From Chondrus crispus (lineage: Eukaryota; Rhodophyta; Florideophyceae; Gigartinales; Gigartinaceae), in assembly GCF_000350225.1 (NCBI RefSeq), contig NW_005178881.1, forward strand, positions 161,409 through 225,408: 64,000 nucleotides of DNA, read 5' to 3'. Every line of letters starts with the position of its first letter. Positions within the stretch are counted from its first letter, which is position 1. Position numbers and translations under genes: made by a program. The notes beneath the pieces are model-generated. The model saw nothing but the letters and a program-made list of their open reading frames with translations, did not search any database and had not been told where the DNA came from. Below, piece after piece: positions 10,727 to 22,151 of this stretch.

Positions 10727-11396
10727 TGTAGTATAAACACCCCCAACGGAGAGGGGTGTATACTCAGTTCTTGGGGAGACCCTCGAGAGGGAGAAGACAA
10801 GGGAAGACGGACACCCACTACGGAACCGGAGCACGGGCCCGGGTAGCGTGCTAGAGCGGGATCGGGGGAGGACGCGCGCATGCGCGAGCGGATCGACGCC
10901 TCGACGCCCCGGTGCGGTACTGGGTAACGATCCAGTACCGACGGGCGGAGGTGGATCCGGCTCGTGGGCGTGCGTCGCGCGTCCTGTACCCGCACTCGGT
11001 GTCGTCTAACGCGCGCGAAGGCTAAGGCGCGCTGTTAGAATAAGCGGGGAGTCGGCCCCCGGCGGTCGGTCGTCGACAAGTCCGTCCTTGTCGCCTTTTC
11101 CCGCCGCCGGTCCGCTCCATATTTAATGTACATAATAACATATCATAATAGTACAGTACCGATGTACTGTAGCGACGTACTGTAGCGGTCGGTCGACACT
11201 GTAATACTGTCAGCCATCGGGGCTGACAGTACACGTGTGTGTGCGTTCTTCGGTCCCGCGCGTACACGTGTACACGTGCGCCCCCTGTACTTGGGGGTAC
11301 ACGTGGTGGTACTGTAGAGCATCGAGCCCTACAGTACCCGATCCGATTCGGAGTTGATCTAATCTAAAATAAAGCCCCCGGGGGGGTTATGCTACA
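10727..11396 (-). repeat. 5' LTR of chromovirus copy 1 (670 bp)
   Basis: The plus strand begins TGTAGTATAAACACCCCC and ends GGGGGTTATGCTACA, so the ends are TG...CA with an extended imperfect terminal inverted repeat. It is closely similar along its length to 11791-12459 and more distantly to 30411-31056 and, inverted, 36427-37121. It contains the family hairpin (CTGTCAGCC/GGCTGACAG, near 11204) and several CACGTG cores (11270-11310). Confidence 0.92.
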
Positions 11397-11790
11397 GTGC
11401 GAAAGCTTGCGCCATCGCTCGCGGACAGGCCGTCTGTTCCTGTTTCGAGTGCCCTGCCTACGCTTGGGCTCGCGTCGGTAAAACTGCCTGCCGTCGTCAC
11501 CACCGAGGTTCCTTCCGTCTCGTCGGGGCTCCCCGTCGTTACAGTGCCATCAGGGCCTGTTCGTATGTCCTAAGATTTTTCAGGAGGCGATCCTGTCGTT
11601 TGTTCGTTGGGGAACATCGTGGACAAGCAAGGTCCTCCCGCTGTGGGCTCTTCATCGGCGTCAGGCCCATCGGGGGTCTGTGATCACGCATCGAACGTGC
11701 CGTCCGGCGTTGCGAGCCTGAAGCCGACGCGCCGGTCTGCTCTGGAGGAGTCTGGAAACGTGAACGTCACTAACGTGAACGTCATTAAGC
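11397..11790. other. Copy-2 flank between two LTRs
   Basis: There are 394 bp between the copy-1 5' LTR and the solo LTR. Only a short plus-strand frame (11607-11795) is present, with no recognisable similarity. By position it should be the 5' part or leader of copy 2's antisense gene, separated from the rest by the solo LTR insertion. That is inference. Confidence 0.4.
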
Positions 11791-12459
11791 TGTAGCATAA
11801 ACACCCCCAGCGATAGGGGTGTATGCACAGTTCGACCGAGACCCTTGTCGATCCGGAAGACGCGGGTGAAGCGGGACACCAGCTAACGGCACCTGGCAGC
11901 GGGCCCGGGTAGCGTGGTAGAGCGGGACCGGGGAGGACGCCGGTACGCGCGAGCGGTTCGACGCCTCGACGCCCCGACGCGGTACTGGGTAACGATCCAG
12001 TACCGACGGGCGGAGGCGGAGCCGGCTCGTGGGCGTACCGCGCGCGTCCTCAACCCGCGCTCGGTGCCGCTTCTAAGGTAATTAGCGAGCGTTACCTTAG
12101 AAATAAGCGGGAAGTCGGACCTTGACGGTCGGTGGGTGACAAGTCCGTGCTTGTCCTCCTCCACCGCCGCCGGTCCGCTCCATATTTAATGTACATAATA
12201 ACCTATCATAATAGTACAGTACCGATGTACTGTAGCGACGTACTGTAGCGGTCGGTCGACACTGTAATACTGTCAGCCATCGGGGCTGACAGTACACGTG
12301 TGTGCGCGCTCTTCGGTCCCGCGCGTACACGTGTACATGTGCGCCCCCTGTACTCGGGGGTACACGTGGTGGTCCTGTAGAGCATCGAGCCCTACAGTAA
12401 CCGATCCGATTCTGAGTTGATCTAATCTAAAATAATGCCCCAGTGGGGGTTATACTACA
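11791..12459 (-). repeat. Solo LTR, chromovirus family
   Basis: It begins TGTAGCATAAACACCCCC and ends GGGGTTATACTACA. Large parts are identical to 10727-11396 (for example 12180-12300 against 11117-11237). The flanks TAAGC (left) and TATGC (right) could be a 5-bp target duplication with one mismatch. It carries the conserved hairpin and CACGTG-type motifs. It does not match the copy-2 5' LTR at 21615, so it is read as a separate insertion and not copy 2's 3' LTR. Confidence 0.85.
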
Positions 12460-12658
12460 TATGCCCGGTGGCCTTATGACGTTGCGCCGTTACGAGTGGT
12501 ACTGTGCCACGCGAAGTTATTCAGCATTCAGAAGCTGTCGCGTCCCGGGATATCCGTACACAGGATCCCCCCCGAGCGAGGGCGTCTTGCGGATCGGTTC
12601 GGCAACGTCGCTGCTCTGCCGTGCCGATACTTCCGCTCAATCGCTACCGAGAGCATGA

Positions 12659-14301
12659 TTGACGTACGAAGAGGAGGAGTTCCTTCGTGTAGACGTGACA
12701 CTCGAAGATGTCCTTTCCGTGGACAGTCCCCGTCCTGACCTCCGTCGGTTCCAGAAAATGGAGGGTGGTGGGACATCGTCGTCCATCGTTACGGCCTGGG
12801 AAGAATATTTTCGGCAGGGACCCGCGTTTCAGGTGCCTTTGGAAATTCCGTGCGACCGCGCGTTTGTATTTTCTTACTCCGAGGTGGAGTACGTTGACCG
12901 AGCCGCTCGGTTCCTTTTCGGGACTGTCGACCCGTCGGATACAGAGATGCCGCTTCCTTTGGTCAAGCCTCTGTATACGTACCCAGTTCCGAGCTCAGAA
13001 GGTCTTCGTCCAGTGGTAACGAAAGCCACCGCGGGCTAAATGGGCCTCACTGGCCGCGTGTTGTGGCCATCCGACTGGCTCGTTCATCGCCGGAGCGGAT
13101 TGCATGAGTCTCGAGTGACTCCGTCGTCGGAGTTGGCGATTGGTCTGACCAAGATAGATTTCGCGGAGCTCCCTCCGGTCGTTTGGCAGTCTATGCCACC
13201 GGCAGGGGTGCCCGTACTCTGTCCCCTCGTTTTAAGGTACTTCGGCTATGCAGCGAACGACCGCCGGCACCCGTATCTTTCTCGCCTCGAGCGAGTCGTG
13301 ACCTTCGAGTGGTCCGTTAACGTTGCATGTGCGATCATGCAGCAAGCTCTCGGTGAGCGTCGAACCTTCCTCGTCTCAGACGGCGTACTTAATGCACTCC
13401 GTTCGGTCGTGGCGGGCGCGCCTCGTCTGGCAGCCCCGCTTGTTGGTCGTGGCACTCCACGAATGTGGTCGTTCTCAGAAGCCCTGGGACTTATGGAACA
13501 CGTCCGTAGTGCACCAGAAGCACTTTTCGTCGTATGGGAGGATTTTTCGACAGGTGTCGAATCGTCGTACGTGTAGTATCACGCTGCGTCAGACTCCTTC
13601 CGTCGAGAGTACAGAAACAACCCAAGCTTAGGACGTCGAGGGCGTTTGGGACTGGGTCACAAGAGGGACTACAGTCACGTTGCCGGAGAAGTTGCTTCTC
13701 TCCCAGCACTGTCTGGGGCATCTCTGGATCCTCCAGTCGTTGACGCAAGGGCCATCGTCGAGTCTGATATTACCAGGGACGACCTGGTTCGTTTGCTGAA
13801 AGCGGTCGAAGCGTTAGGCCAAAGGGCCTACAGGTCTTGGAATGTCGGCCCGATGATCGAGACGTTAGCTCGCTGGTACCTCGTTCGTACAGCAGAGCTT
13901 CGTGAGATGAAGTGGGACCTTCGTGGTGCCCTTCCGAGGCCAAGGTGGCTACGGAGCGTGCAGATCGAGCTGCGAGTACAGTAGAAGACTTGCGTACCTC
14001 TCTTCGTGAAGTTCGCGCAGAGCGCGATCGTTATCATCAGTCACATGACACCCTCTGGCGTTCCCAAGGGTATGGAAATGCTCGTCATGGACATGACTCG
14101 TTAGTTGGTTCGAGCGCCACGAATGCGCGCGCGCCCGTTCCGAGTATTCCGGATCCTTATTCTTCGGCTCCGCGTGATGGATACGAGACGGCGTATCGCG
14201 CACCGACGCGAGATATTGAGGGCGGTCCTCCTCGTGTTTCATCGGGAGACGAGGATGCGTATTACCGAGACCGAACTGCAGGTCACTATGCCCGTCGTTA
14301 A
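12659..14301 (+). pseudogene. Antisense accessory gene, chromovirus copy 2 (broken)
   Basis: It is homologous to 1-1713: shared order of an N-terminal block (CDRAFVF, YVDRAARFL), the LRYFGYAAND block (near 13240), a WEDFSTG block (near 13540) and a C-terminal coiled coil (EVRAERDRYHQ, near 14020). From 12659 to about 13920 it stays in one frame with TAA at 13037-13039 and TAG at 13574-13576. It then shifts frame and ends TAA at 14299-14301. An AATAAA lies about 110 bp past the stop (near 14410). Preservation of the same gene at the same place and strand in two diverged copies argues it was functional in the family. Its function is unknown. Confidence 0.75.
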
Positions 14302-14598
14302 TTCGTCGTTGGAACTTGTTTCATTGTGCCCGGTGGCACTGGTGCATGGCCCTTCGGGTCTCGTGTCGCAGAATATGATGCATTGCTAAAATTCTGGTTA
14401 GTCTTACAATAAAACAAATTGTTCTTTTGACATCGTGTTGTTCTTCGACCAACCCTGAATTAATTGTTCATCGCGCGTGGACCGTGCCACCTCGAAGAGC
14501 TTGAAACTCTCCAACGTTGCCACTGCAGCGTGCAGTTCTGGGCCCCCTCCTCAAGCGTGAGGTCCCAGTCACGCCAATCGTGACCGTGTCTTTTGGCT

Positions 14599-17500
14599 TT
14601 AAGGGATTCGCGTATTGCGAAGGAGGCGTTGTCGATAACGACTGACGAGTTCTTCGGGGACATGGGTACGTTTAGTCCATGTGGGTTCTGCGTATCCATT
14701 TCATTTGACGAGAAATTCCACATTTCCGTCTCGAGTACGGTGGTCCAGGAGGCGATCCACCGTATACGTAGGTCCTTCGTGAAACTTCTGAGCAAAGTCT
14801 GCGGCAGATGCGTGAGGCACTTCGTTTGATCCTGGAGGATGTGCCTCTGCATTCGAATTTTCCGCCGTAGGCTCTGTCGCTGATTCGGCAGCGTTTGTAC
14901 GAGCGCCTATCTGGGGCGGCGAAAAGACGCATCTGTCCGCGGAGACACGTTCAGTTACACCGTTCCGATCGATTGTTAGAGTCCTTTGTCCTGTCGCAGG
15001 ACCTTGTACGGCCCCTCGGCAGGGGACTGCAGCTTGCCGGGTTTTGTCGCCCCGTCCGTAGAGTCTAGGAAGACAAAATCTCCAGCTCTTATCTTTGACT
15101 TGACGCGGCGTACTCGCTTGTCAAAGTCTCGTTTATAACGCCCTTGCGTTTGTTGCAGGCTTTTGTATGCCTTTTGGATAGACACGTCCAAACGTTTTCT
15201 GAAATCGTCGCGAGCGGTCGCTACCGGCGTAGAACGTCGTCGCACAGAGTGATGCAAAGAGAACTCTGGCGGAGGTCGCGTTAACACTAAATCGGAAGGG
15301 GTTGTCCTTGTAGATCTGTGCAGGTGACAGTTGTAAGCGTACGTTAACGCTCCGGCGTAAACATCCCAGTCGTTCTGGTGCTCGTTCACGTAATTTCGTG
15401 GCATAGCCACGATAGTACGGTTGTACCGCTCGGTCTGTCCGTTCGTTTGTGGATGGTAAGCTGAGGTAAAGAGGTTTGTTACCCCAAAAACTTCACAAAC
15501 GGACCGGAAGAATCGGGCAGAGAATTGCGGACCGTTGTCCGACAGTAGTGTTTTTGGCACTCCGTATTTGAATACCCAGGCCTCGCAAAAGGCAACGGCC
15601 ACGACATCGGCGGTGACGCTTCGTAACGCAACGACCTGCGTAAATTTCGTGAAACGATCCGTAATCACAAGAAGGTATTTGCGTCCCTTCTTGGATTTCG
15701 GTAGAGGTCCAAGTATATTAATACCGATAGACTCTAGCGGTGCCGTTGCCGGAAACAGCTTGAGGCGGTTGAGCCTCTTACGCAACCGAACGCGGTTCTT
15801 CGCGGAATGTCGACAGTTCCGTACTGTCGCCGCGACGTCAACAGCCATGTGTGGCCAGTAGTACGTTCATCTTAGGATGTAGTACATCCTGTTTTGTCCT
15901 GGATGTCCTGCGACAACGGAGTCGTGAGTTAGCGATAAGATCCGAGCTCTTAACGTTTTAGGTACAACGATTTGCACGATATGACGTTCGTACGGGTGCT
16001 TGCGCTTGAGCAGCCAGTCCGTATCCTCGAAAAAGTGCGAGTCGCGTTTTCTGTCCTGTCGAGACAGAACCGTCTGACAAAAGTCATCAGCTCGTTGTTC
16101 TTCACCCAGCTCGTCGAAGGAGAGAGGAGCGGGCAGTGCATAGTTTGGGCGGTTGTTGGACAGCGCCTCCTGGTCGTCAGGAAGGCCGAAGTCATCGAGT
16201 TCTACGTCGTCCATCTCGTCGGACTCGTCGTCCTCGTGCGGCCAAACGACTGGTTCCGTAGCGTCAAGGGGAGCTCCGTTCGTAGAGAGTGCTCCAGTGC
16301 GCGTCGTAACGAAAACCGTTTCCGTTTCGTGATCTCACTTCGGAGTGCATCGATGCTCCGTTAATTCATTCTAAACATCCTGAACCGTCGTCAGAAGGGA
16401 AACGTCACGTTCGAAGGTCGGTACATCGTCGTCAATCTCGGGTTGGTTTCCCCTATTTAGGGCAACCAATCGTGAGAGCGCGTCCGGAACTTGGTGCACT
16501 CGTCCCGGGCGATATTTGATCGTGAAGTCGAACTCAGCTAGGCGAAGTCTCCATCTTGTTAGTCTCCCAGAGGACTCCGTTAACGTCATGAGCAATCGTA
16601 GGGCATCATGATCGGTTCGAACCGTAAAGTGCGTACCTTCGATATACGGCCGCAACGATGTGATTGCCCACACAACAGCGTAACATTCACGCTCGGTAGC
16701 GGAATAGTTTCGTTCGCTTTCGTCAAGGGCAAAAGACCAGTAGCCGACTGCATGCCAACTACCAGGATCGTCCTGTTGTTGTAGAAGCGTACAGCCGAGC
16801 TTGTAAGCGGAGGCATCAGTATCGATGACGTATGGCTTACCCAACCATGGCAAAGCCAACACGGGGGGCGAGACCATTCTATTTTTCAGCTCTTCGAATG
16901 CCTTCACTCGGTCATCTGTTAACAGATGACGCAGACGTGGATTTGGATAGCCCAATTGGGCTATCCCAATCCACGTCTGCGTGCTTACGCGTCATTTCCG
17001 TCAAAGGTTTTGCAACTTTCGAAAATCCCTGAACGAAATGTCGATACACGTTGCAGGCTCCCAAGAAGGAACGGACCTGAGTGAGGGTTCGAGGGAACTC
17101 GGCAGACGCGAATGCAGACGGCGCATCCTCGGCGACTTGTAGCTTACCAGGAGTTATAACGTGCCGAAGGTATCGTACCTTACGTTGGAAGAAGGCGCAC
17201 TTCTTCAGCTTCAGCGAGATTCCCGCTGATCGTAGCAGCGAAAGGACGGTATCGAGGTGCTGTACGTGCTGTTCCATGGTACGAGAGAGCACGATTACAT
17301 CGTCAAGGTAAACGAGGCAAATTTTCCAACGTACGCCAGACAGTAATATGTCTAGCGCTCCCTGAAACGTCGCCGGGGCGTTCCGTAGGCCGAAAGGCAT
17401 CCGTAAATATCGGAACGTACCGAGATAGCTCGTAAACGTAGTCTTGTCACGATCTTCTGGAGCAACCGGAATTTGCCAATATCCCGAGTTGCAGTCCAAT

Positions 17501-19245
17501 GTGGAAAACATCTTAGCGTCTCCAAGGGAGTCGATACAATCGTCCATGCGCGGTAGGGGATAAGCGTCCCCTAACGTTTTCGTGTTCAGGCGTCTGTAGT
17601 CGACGCAGAAACGAAGTGACCCGTCCTTCTTTGGGACGAGCGCTACGGGAGAAGCCCACTCAGAGGTCGCGGGTTCGATAACCCCAGCATTGAGCATCTT
17701 CTCAATTTCTTCTGCGAGCTTCGTACGCATCGCAGGTCCTTGGCGATACGGCATTGAACGTAGGGGTTTCGTATCCTTCTCGAGCTCAATGCGATGTTCT
17801 GTCGCCGAGATGGTACCAAGATTGCCATCCCACATCGACGAGTGCTTCCGTAGCACAGCCATAATTTCGACTCGTAAGGGTTCGTCCGTAATGTGGCTGA
17901 GACTAACGTGAGATTCCCAGTCTTCTGTAACCTTCTCCTTCGTAGAACATCTATGTTCTGCTGCAGGGTCCGATACCCTTTCGTAGGTCGACCCCTCATT
18001 GGTTGAGGTTGTCTCTGGGATTGCCGAGATATTGAGAACTCGGCCCATTTCCTCAGCGACTGGTCGCTCTGGCGTAAAGATAGCGACTGGGTTGCGCTTC
18101 GCATACCCAATGATGGTATTCTTAGGAAGCCTCCGTCGCTTTCGGGAGAAATTCACAACGATGACTTCAAACGGACGGCTGGGGAGTACATCCGCCACCC
18201 CGTTCGTTAGTCGTACATCATGACGGTGTTGCAATGAAGGCTTAGGGTCAAGAAAGACAAGTTCTAAACCCTTCGTAGTGACCCTCACTCCGAGTTGTGA
18301 CATAGCCGGGATCGAAATCCATTTGGCCAGACGGATGGGTTGGGCGCCAGTTTCACGACCGTTGTCGTTCCGTGTAAGTCGGGATGGCTTGGTAGTCGTG
18401 TCGCCGTGAGTAGAATCGACGCCTTTTGCGTCTATAATGGCGACGCCTCGTCCACGAAGTAATTCAAGGCATTGCTTGTCGATGTCAATTCGTTTGACGT
18501 GCGCGTCGATGAAAGACGTCCCTAGGAGGACTTCTACAGCGAGAGAATCGGCCACCACGAAGGGTAGTCGATACGTGACGTTACCGAGTCGTACAGCGAG
18601 ACGGACGACTGCGGTAAGCTTCAGCGGGCTCAGCCCAGATTCAAGGCTTGAATCTACTCCTGCCAATCTTGGCAACGAGGTGTTCGGTATTTGATACGTT
18701 CGCCAGTTCGGAGGGAGACAGTCCCTACGCACGAGATTGTATCCTGAACAGGTATCAATCGCAATTCGATACGGCTTTAAGGCGTTGGTGGCGGTACCAA
18801 TCGAACCGTAGACGGTATACAGCTTCGAGGAAAGCAAGCACACCACCCCGTCTACAACTCGGGGATCTCCCTTCGCGAGGTAATCACCTGGACGAGGACG
18901 TTTTCGTCTCGTTTTTCTTTTCTCTCGGGGCCTTGCCGCTCTCGATCTCGGTCGATATTGTTTGTCCATGACAGAATCTGTTTGCGCCCCGGCGCAATCT
19001 TTGGAAGGATCTGGTTCGCCAGGTCGTAGAGTTCCATCGGTCACGAGGTACCCCTCGTCAGGTTGCACGGCGGCTAGCGGCGCAGAGTTATCAGGGTTGA
19101 TATCGCGGGAACTCTGAACGACTTTGCCTCCCTGCTCGTTGGGCTTTTCGCGCTGCCCGTCGTCTTGGTGCACGTTTGGAGATAAGGAAACAGGTGAATC
19201 TTGCAACGTTGCAAACGAGACCACCTTTACTCTTTTCCCGAAGGC
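14599..19245 (-). pseudogene. pol: Chromovirus pol, copy 2 (broken)
   Basis: The pol frame opens after TAG 19246-19248. Protease (IDTCSGYNLV, near 18745), RT (YWQIPVAPEDRDKTTF near 17480; VYLDDVIV near 17305) and the start of RNase H are in one 770-codon stretch. A 35-bp inverted duplication (16921-16955) shifts the frame. RNase H (VIDTDASAYK) continues to 16371. Integrase (HDSVVAGHPGQNRMYY, INILGPL, DNGPQF, NGQTERYN) follows with stops at 16371 and 15867, a frameshift lies near 14976, and the chromodomain carries Trp to TGA (VEFLVK stop, near 14690). The frame ends TAA at 14599. An AGGAGGGGGCCC tract follows at about 14538-14552, as in copy 1. Confidence 0.9.
16911..16982. repeat. Double palindrome disrupting pol copy 2
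   Basis: 16911-16930 is a perfect 20-bp palindrome (GTCATCTGTT/AACAGATGAC). 16929-16982 is a 54-bp palindrome with 27-base arms, no loop and one mismatch. Read on the minus strand the order is A, A-inverted, B-inverted, B. Removing the inner 35 bases rejoins A and B into a frame matching the copy-1 RT/RNase H linker, so the inner part is an insertion made of inverted copies of both flanks. Confidence 0.9.
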
Positions 19246-19248
19246 CTA
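19227..19248 (-). promoter_or_regulatory. gag-pol -1 frameshift window, copy 2
   Basis: The gag frame reads TCG GGA AAA GAG TAA (stop 19227-19229). The pol frame (-1) starts after TAG 19246-19248 as GCC TTC GGG AAA AGA GTA. The heptamer G GGA AAA is in X XXY YYZ register and lies in the only 16 bases where both frames are open. It matches the copy-1 arrangement. Confidence 0.75.
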
Positions 19249-21532
19249 CTCTCATCGGAGGTATCTGGGCGACTTTAGGTATTCCTATTCGGGGGATTCT
19301 CTTGTTCCGCTCGTGCGGTGTCGAGCCTCTCTCCGTCCAAACGCGCCACGTCGGCTGGCACGAGCATTACCGGTTCTTCATTCGCGCGTGTCGCGAAGTC
19401 AGAGGTGACGAGATCGCGCAGGTACATCATTGCTCCTTGCACGTCGTTCTGCGTAGGACGACGAACTTCAAGATTTGTTTGCCCACCACGACGGGGGTAA
19501 TTCGTATCGGACGAACGATAGCCTTGATCGGGTCTTCGGAGGACTGTTTTGCTTGGTTCACGGAAACCAACTTGTCGCTGACGGCCTCTGTTACCCGCTT
19601 GGCGGAAGCGGTCGTCTGGGAGCTGCCTGAGCAGGTTCCGCATATGAGGCCTCGTCTCCAGCTGATACTCGTAGTTACGGTATGCGGAGTAGAGTTGCTG
19701 CTCTTTCGTCAGAAAGGGGCACGTGTAGAGGGTGTGTCCCACGATGCGGCAGAGACAGCAACGATGGTACGGGAATTGGGCGGCACGATCGATTGTGCCA
19801 GCTTCACCTGTTCCTCCGTTAGAGCGGGAACGTGAGAAGGAATAAAACGCTCGATGCGCTTCGTGATATCCACTTCCGCTGTGTTTGTTGGATCTTCCGC
19901 CGACCTGGCGGTGTTAAACGTATGGGAACTTGTCGATTCGGCGACAGCTCGTCCGGGCTTGATTAATACGGGATCAAACTGTGCGCCCGGTGGCGCATCG
20001 AGTAAGCCAGCATTCCCACCCACGAGATTGCTTGGGGCTTCTTGTCCTGTGAGATACAACGTCGAGCCAGAAGATGAAGGCGTCCTCGGTGGGCGTACTC
20101 GAGGCGTCCGTTGCGCGTTCGCTCCGATGTCGGGTAAAGCTTTTCCCGAACGGGCTCGGTAGGTATTACCCTCCGCGAGCGCGATGCAGCGAACAGCGGC
20201 AAGGTCGTTTCGTTCGCCAAACGGAAGGCGATAAGCGGTCTCGGTTACTACATCCCTCGTTTCGACAGCCAATCCGCGGATAAAGTATTTCACGAGCGCG
20301 GCGTCGGAGAAAACGGCGGTACAGGAGTACGCGAGATCTTCGAGTCGATCTGCGAACACGTTTTCGTTTTCATGCGGAAGTTGACGAATCCTAGCGACCT
20401 TTTCGTAGGCATCGTTGAGAACGTCGTCCGTAAGATAACGGCGGATCAGCAGGTTCACCAACCCAGGCCACGAAATTGACCCAGCGCTCCGTAGCGAACC
20501 GGATCGTAACGCCGTCATCGTGTAAGAAGTGTACAGGCGTTCCGCGTCACGCTCCAAGAAATGAGCAATGACTCGTACAGCTACGCCCTCGTTGAGGCGC
20601 TGTGTGTTAAAGGTGATGCTGATGTCCTTGAGAAAAGACAGCAGCGTTGTCGGGGAGGAGCCATCGAAGGTCTTCATCGTAGGCCGTATGCCTTGGCAGC
20701 GCCTCACGTATTTGCCAATTCGTCCTGCATCGTACTCTGAGACGAGAATAGAAGTATCGTCGAGACGATAGAGTCGATAGTCGACAACGTGGGTGAACTC
20801 TTGAAGTAAGGTCTTCGTGGGCTCGATCCCAGGCTCAAGAGGTCCAAAATGACCGAAGGGCGTCACAGCGAGTGGCGGTGAAGGCGTTTCCGGTCGGTAT
20901 GGAATCTTGTGGGACACAAACGAAGGGCCTGTGGCCCGTGCTTCACGAGCGTGAGCTTCACGACGAAGCCCATTCCGTTCCAGACGATCGGAACCTGTAG
21001 GAAGAGCGTCATAAGGGCGCATCAAAACAAGACTTGGTCGAGACACTTCGCGAGCGTTCGCGTACGTTCAGGATATATCCGATCCTTTCTCTCGCAGCCG
21101 ATTCGCGCGGCCTCGTTGCTGATTCACTTGAGCGGCTAGGCGCGAGAACGCGCCCATCTGCTCGGCGGTCACGTCAGTTGACCTATCGGGGATAAGGCTC
21201 TCGCAAAGGACGAGTCGAGATTCGATCGTATCGACGTGAGCTCGGAGGCTCTCAAGTCCTTGCGTGAAAGATTGGTATCGACCCAACATTAGGTCACGAA
21301 GATTGTCTCGGCAATGCTCGTAGACATCATCATAGACGTCGCTACGAAGCGCTTCCCGTATATCCTCGAGGTTTCGAAGCATCCTCTCGTACGAATTCAT
21401 GTCGGGAGCACCTTGAGTTGGGCGAAAGTCGGAAGCATGTTCAACGACTCCGCTCGGTTCAACCGGCGGTGGGATCGGAGCGGACGGTTCCGCGGCTTCG
21501 GAACCAGCGAGGGAACGATGAGGCGAACTCAT
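19227..21532 (-). pseudogene. gag: Chromovirus gag, copy 2 (broken)
   Basis: ATG at 21532 (MSSPHRSLAG). It aligns with copy 1 through the helical N-terminus (MLRNLEDIREAL), capsid (PTMKTFDGSSPTTLLSFLKDI near 20690; WPGLVNLLIRRYLTDD near 20460) and a knuckle remnant ending GHTLYTCPF. Damage: TGA at 21068-21070, a frameshift inside the zinc knuckle near 19742, and TAA at 19275-19277 shortly before the native TAA 19227-19229. Confidence 0.87.
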
Positions 21533-21595
21533 ATCGACGAGGCGACGGTTGCCAACGATATTTCTTTGCGCAGCAAACGTAGCGTGCGCTCACAC

Positions 21596-21613
21596 TTCTA
21601 GGTCGGGAGACCA
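21596..21613 (-). other. tRNA primer-binding site, copy 2
   Basis: The same 18 bases as in copy 1 (minus strand TGGTCTCCCGACCTAGAA), one base inside the LTR, although the two LTRs themselves have diverged strongly. Confidence 0.8.
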
Positions 21614-21614
21614 G

Positions 21615-22151
21615 TGTAGTAGAACGTGCCGCGCTCGACCGGCTTCGGGTAGCGGGAGCTGCGACACGTCGTACTGTAGTTCGAGGCGTGCGAGACGCGA
21701 CGAGTGCCGTGCACACGTGTAGTAAGAACCACAAAACAAGACAGAAGGGAGTTCGGTAGCTGGTTGGTAGAGGTTTTGGTAGAACGGTGTGGGTTCGACA
21801 CAACGATGCCACGAAAGGCAGATCGACGTCCTCGACGTGGTAACTCGACGCCGTGCGGAGGCGACGCCGTCACGGAGGATGAATCCGGGCGGTATGCCGA
21901 GCGCTCGTCGTGCGTTACCCCTGCGGTGGAGTACTTTTCGTTGTACTCGATGTACAAAAAGGGAAGACGAAAACGTAGTCAGGCGAAAGACTTAGGCACA
22001 AAACCAAGGGACAAAGGGGTCGGCCCTCGAGATGATGCCACTGCGTTGATCGATCCCCGACCTTACAGTGCCAGACTGTAACGGTACGACTACACGTCGG
22101 GCAGTAACGGTCCTGCACTTGGGCGCCAGCGAGGTACGCCGGTATCATACA
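21615..22151 (-). repeat. 5' LTR of chromovirus copy 2 (537 bp, right end inferred)
   Basis: The left edge is fixed by the primer site (TGTAGTAGAACG). The right edge is inferred at GGTATCATACA, giving TG...CA ends and a short terminal inverted repeat. There is no second copy in the window to confirm the right end. Confidence 0.6.

Larger units (their letters stand above)
1..11396 (-). mobile_element. Chromovirus (Ty3/gypsy) copy 1, 3' end off window
   Basis: This is an LTR retroelement read right to left: 5' LTR (10727-11396), primer site, gag, frameshift site, pol with C-terminal chromodomain, a 1.6-kb spacer, then a gene on the opposite strand. The 3' LTR must lie left of base 1. The domain order PR-RT-RH-IN-chromodomain places it in the Ty3/gypsy chromoviruses. 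There are no frameshifting indels in gag or pol, but gag has one TAG and one TGA and pol has two TAGs, so this copy cannot make full-length proteins without readthrough. It is better preserved than copy 2 and appears to have inserted into copy 2's 3' part, because copy 2's own left LTR is not in the window. Confidence 0.9.
11397..22151 (-). mobile_element. Chromovirus copy 2 (decayed), 3' end displaced by later insertions
   Basis: It has the same organisation as copy 1: 5' LTR at the right (21615-22151), identical primer site, gag, frameshift site, pol with chromodomain, a short spacer and an antisense gene. Its LTR is diverged from the copy-1 type. Its 3' LTR is not seen before base 11397 and is expected beyond copy 1, outside the window. 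Decay includes stop codons, frameshifts and a 35-bp inverted-duplication insertion in pol. Confidence 0.85.

Noticed and set aside
11791-12459. LTR as the 3' LTR of chromovirus copy 2
   Set aside because: It matches copy 1's LTR type and not copy 2's own 5' LTR, and has possible target duplication flanks, so solo LTR is preferred.
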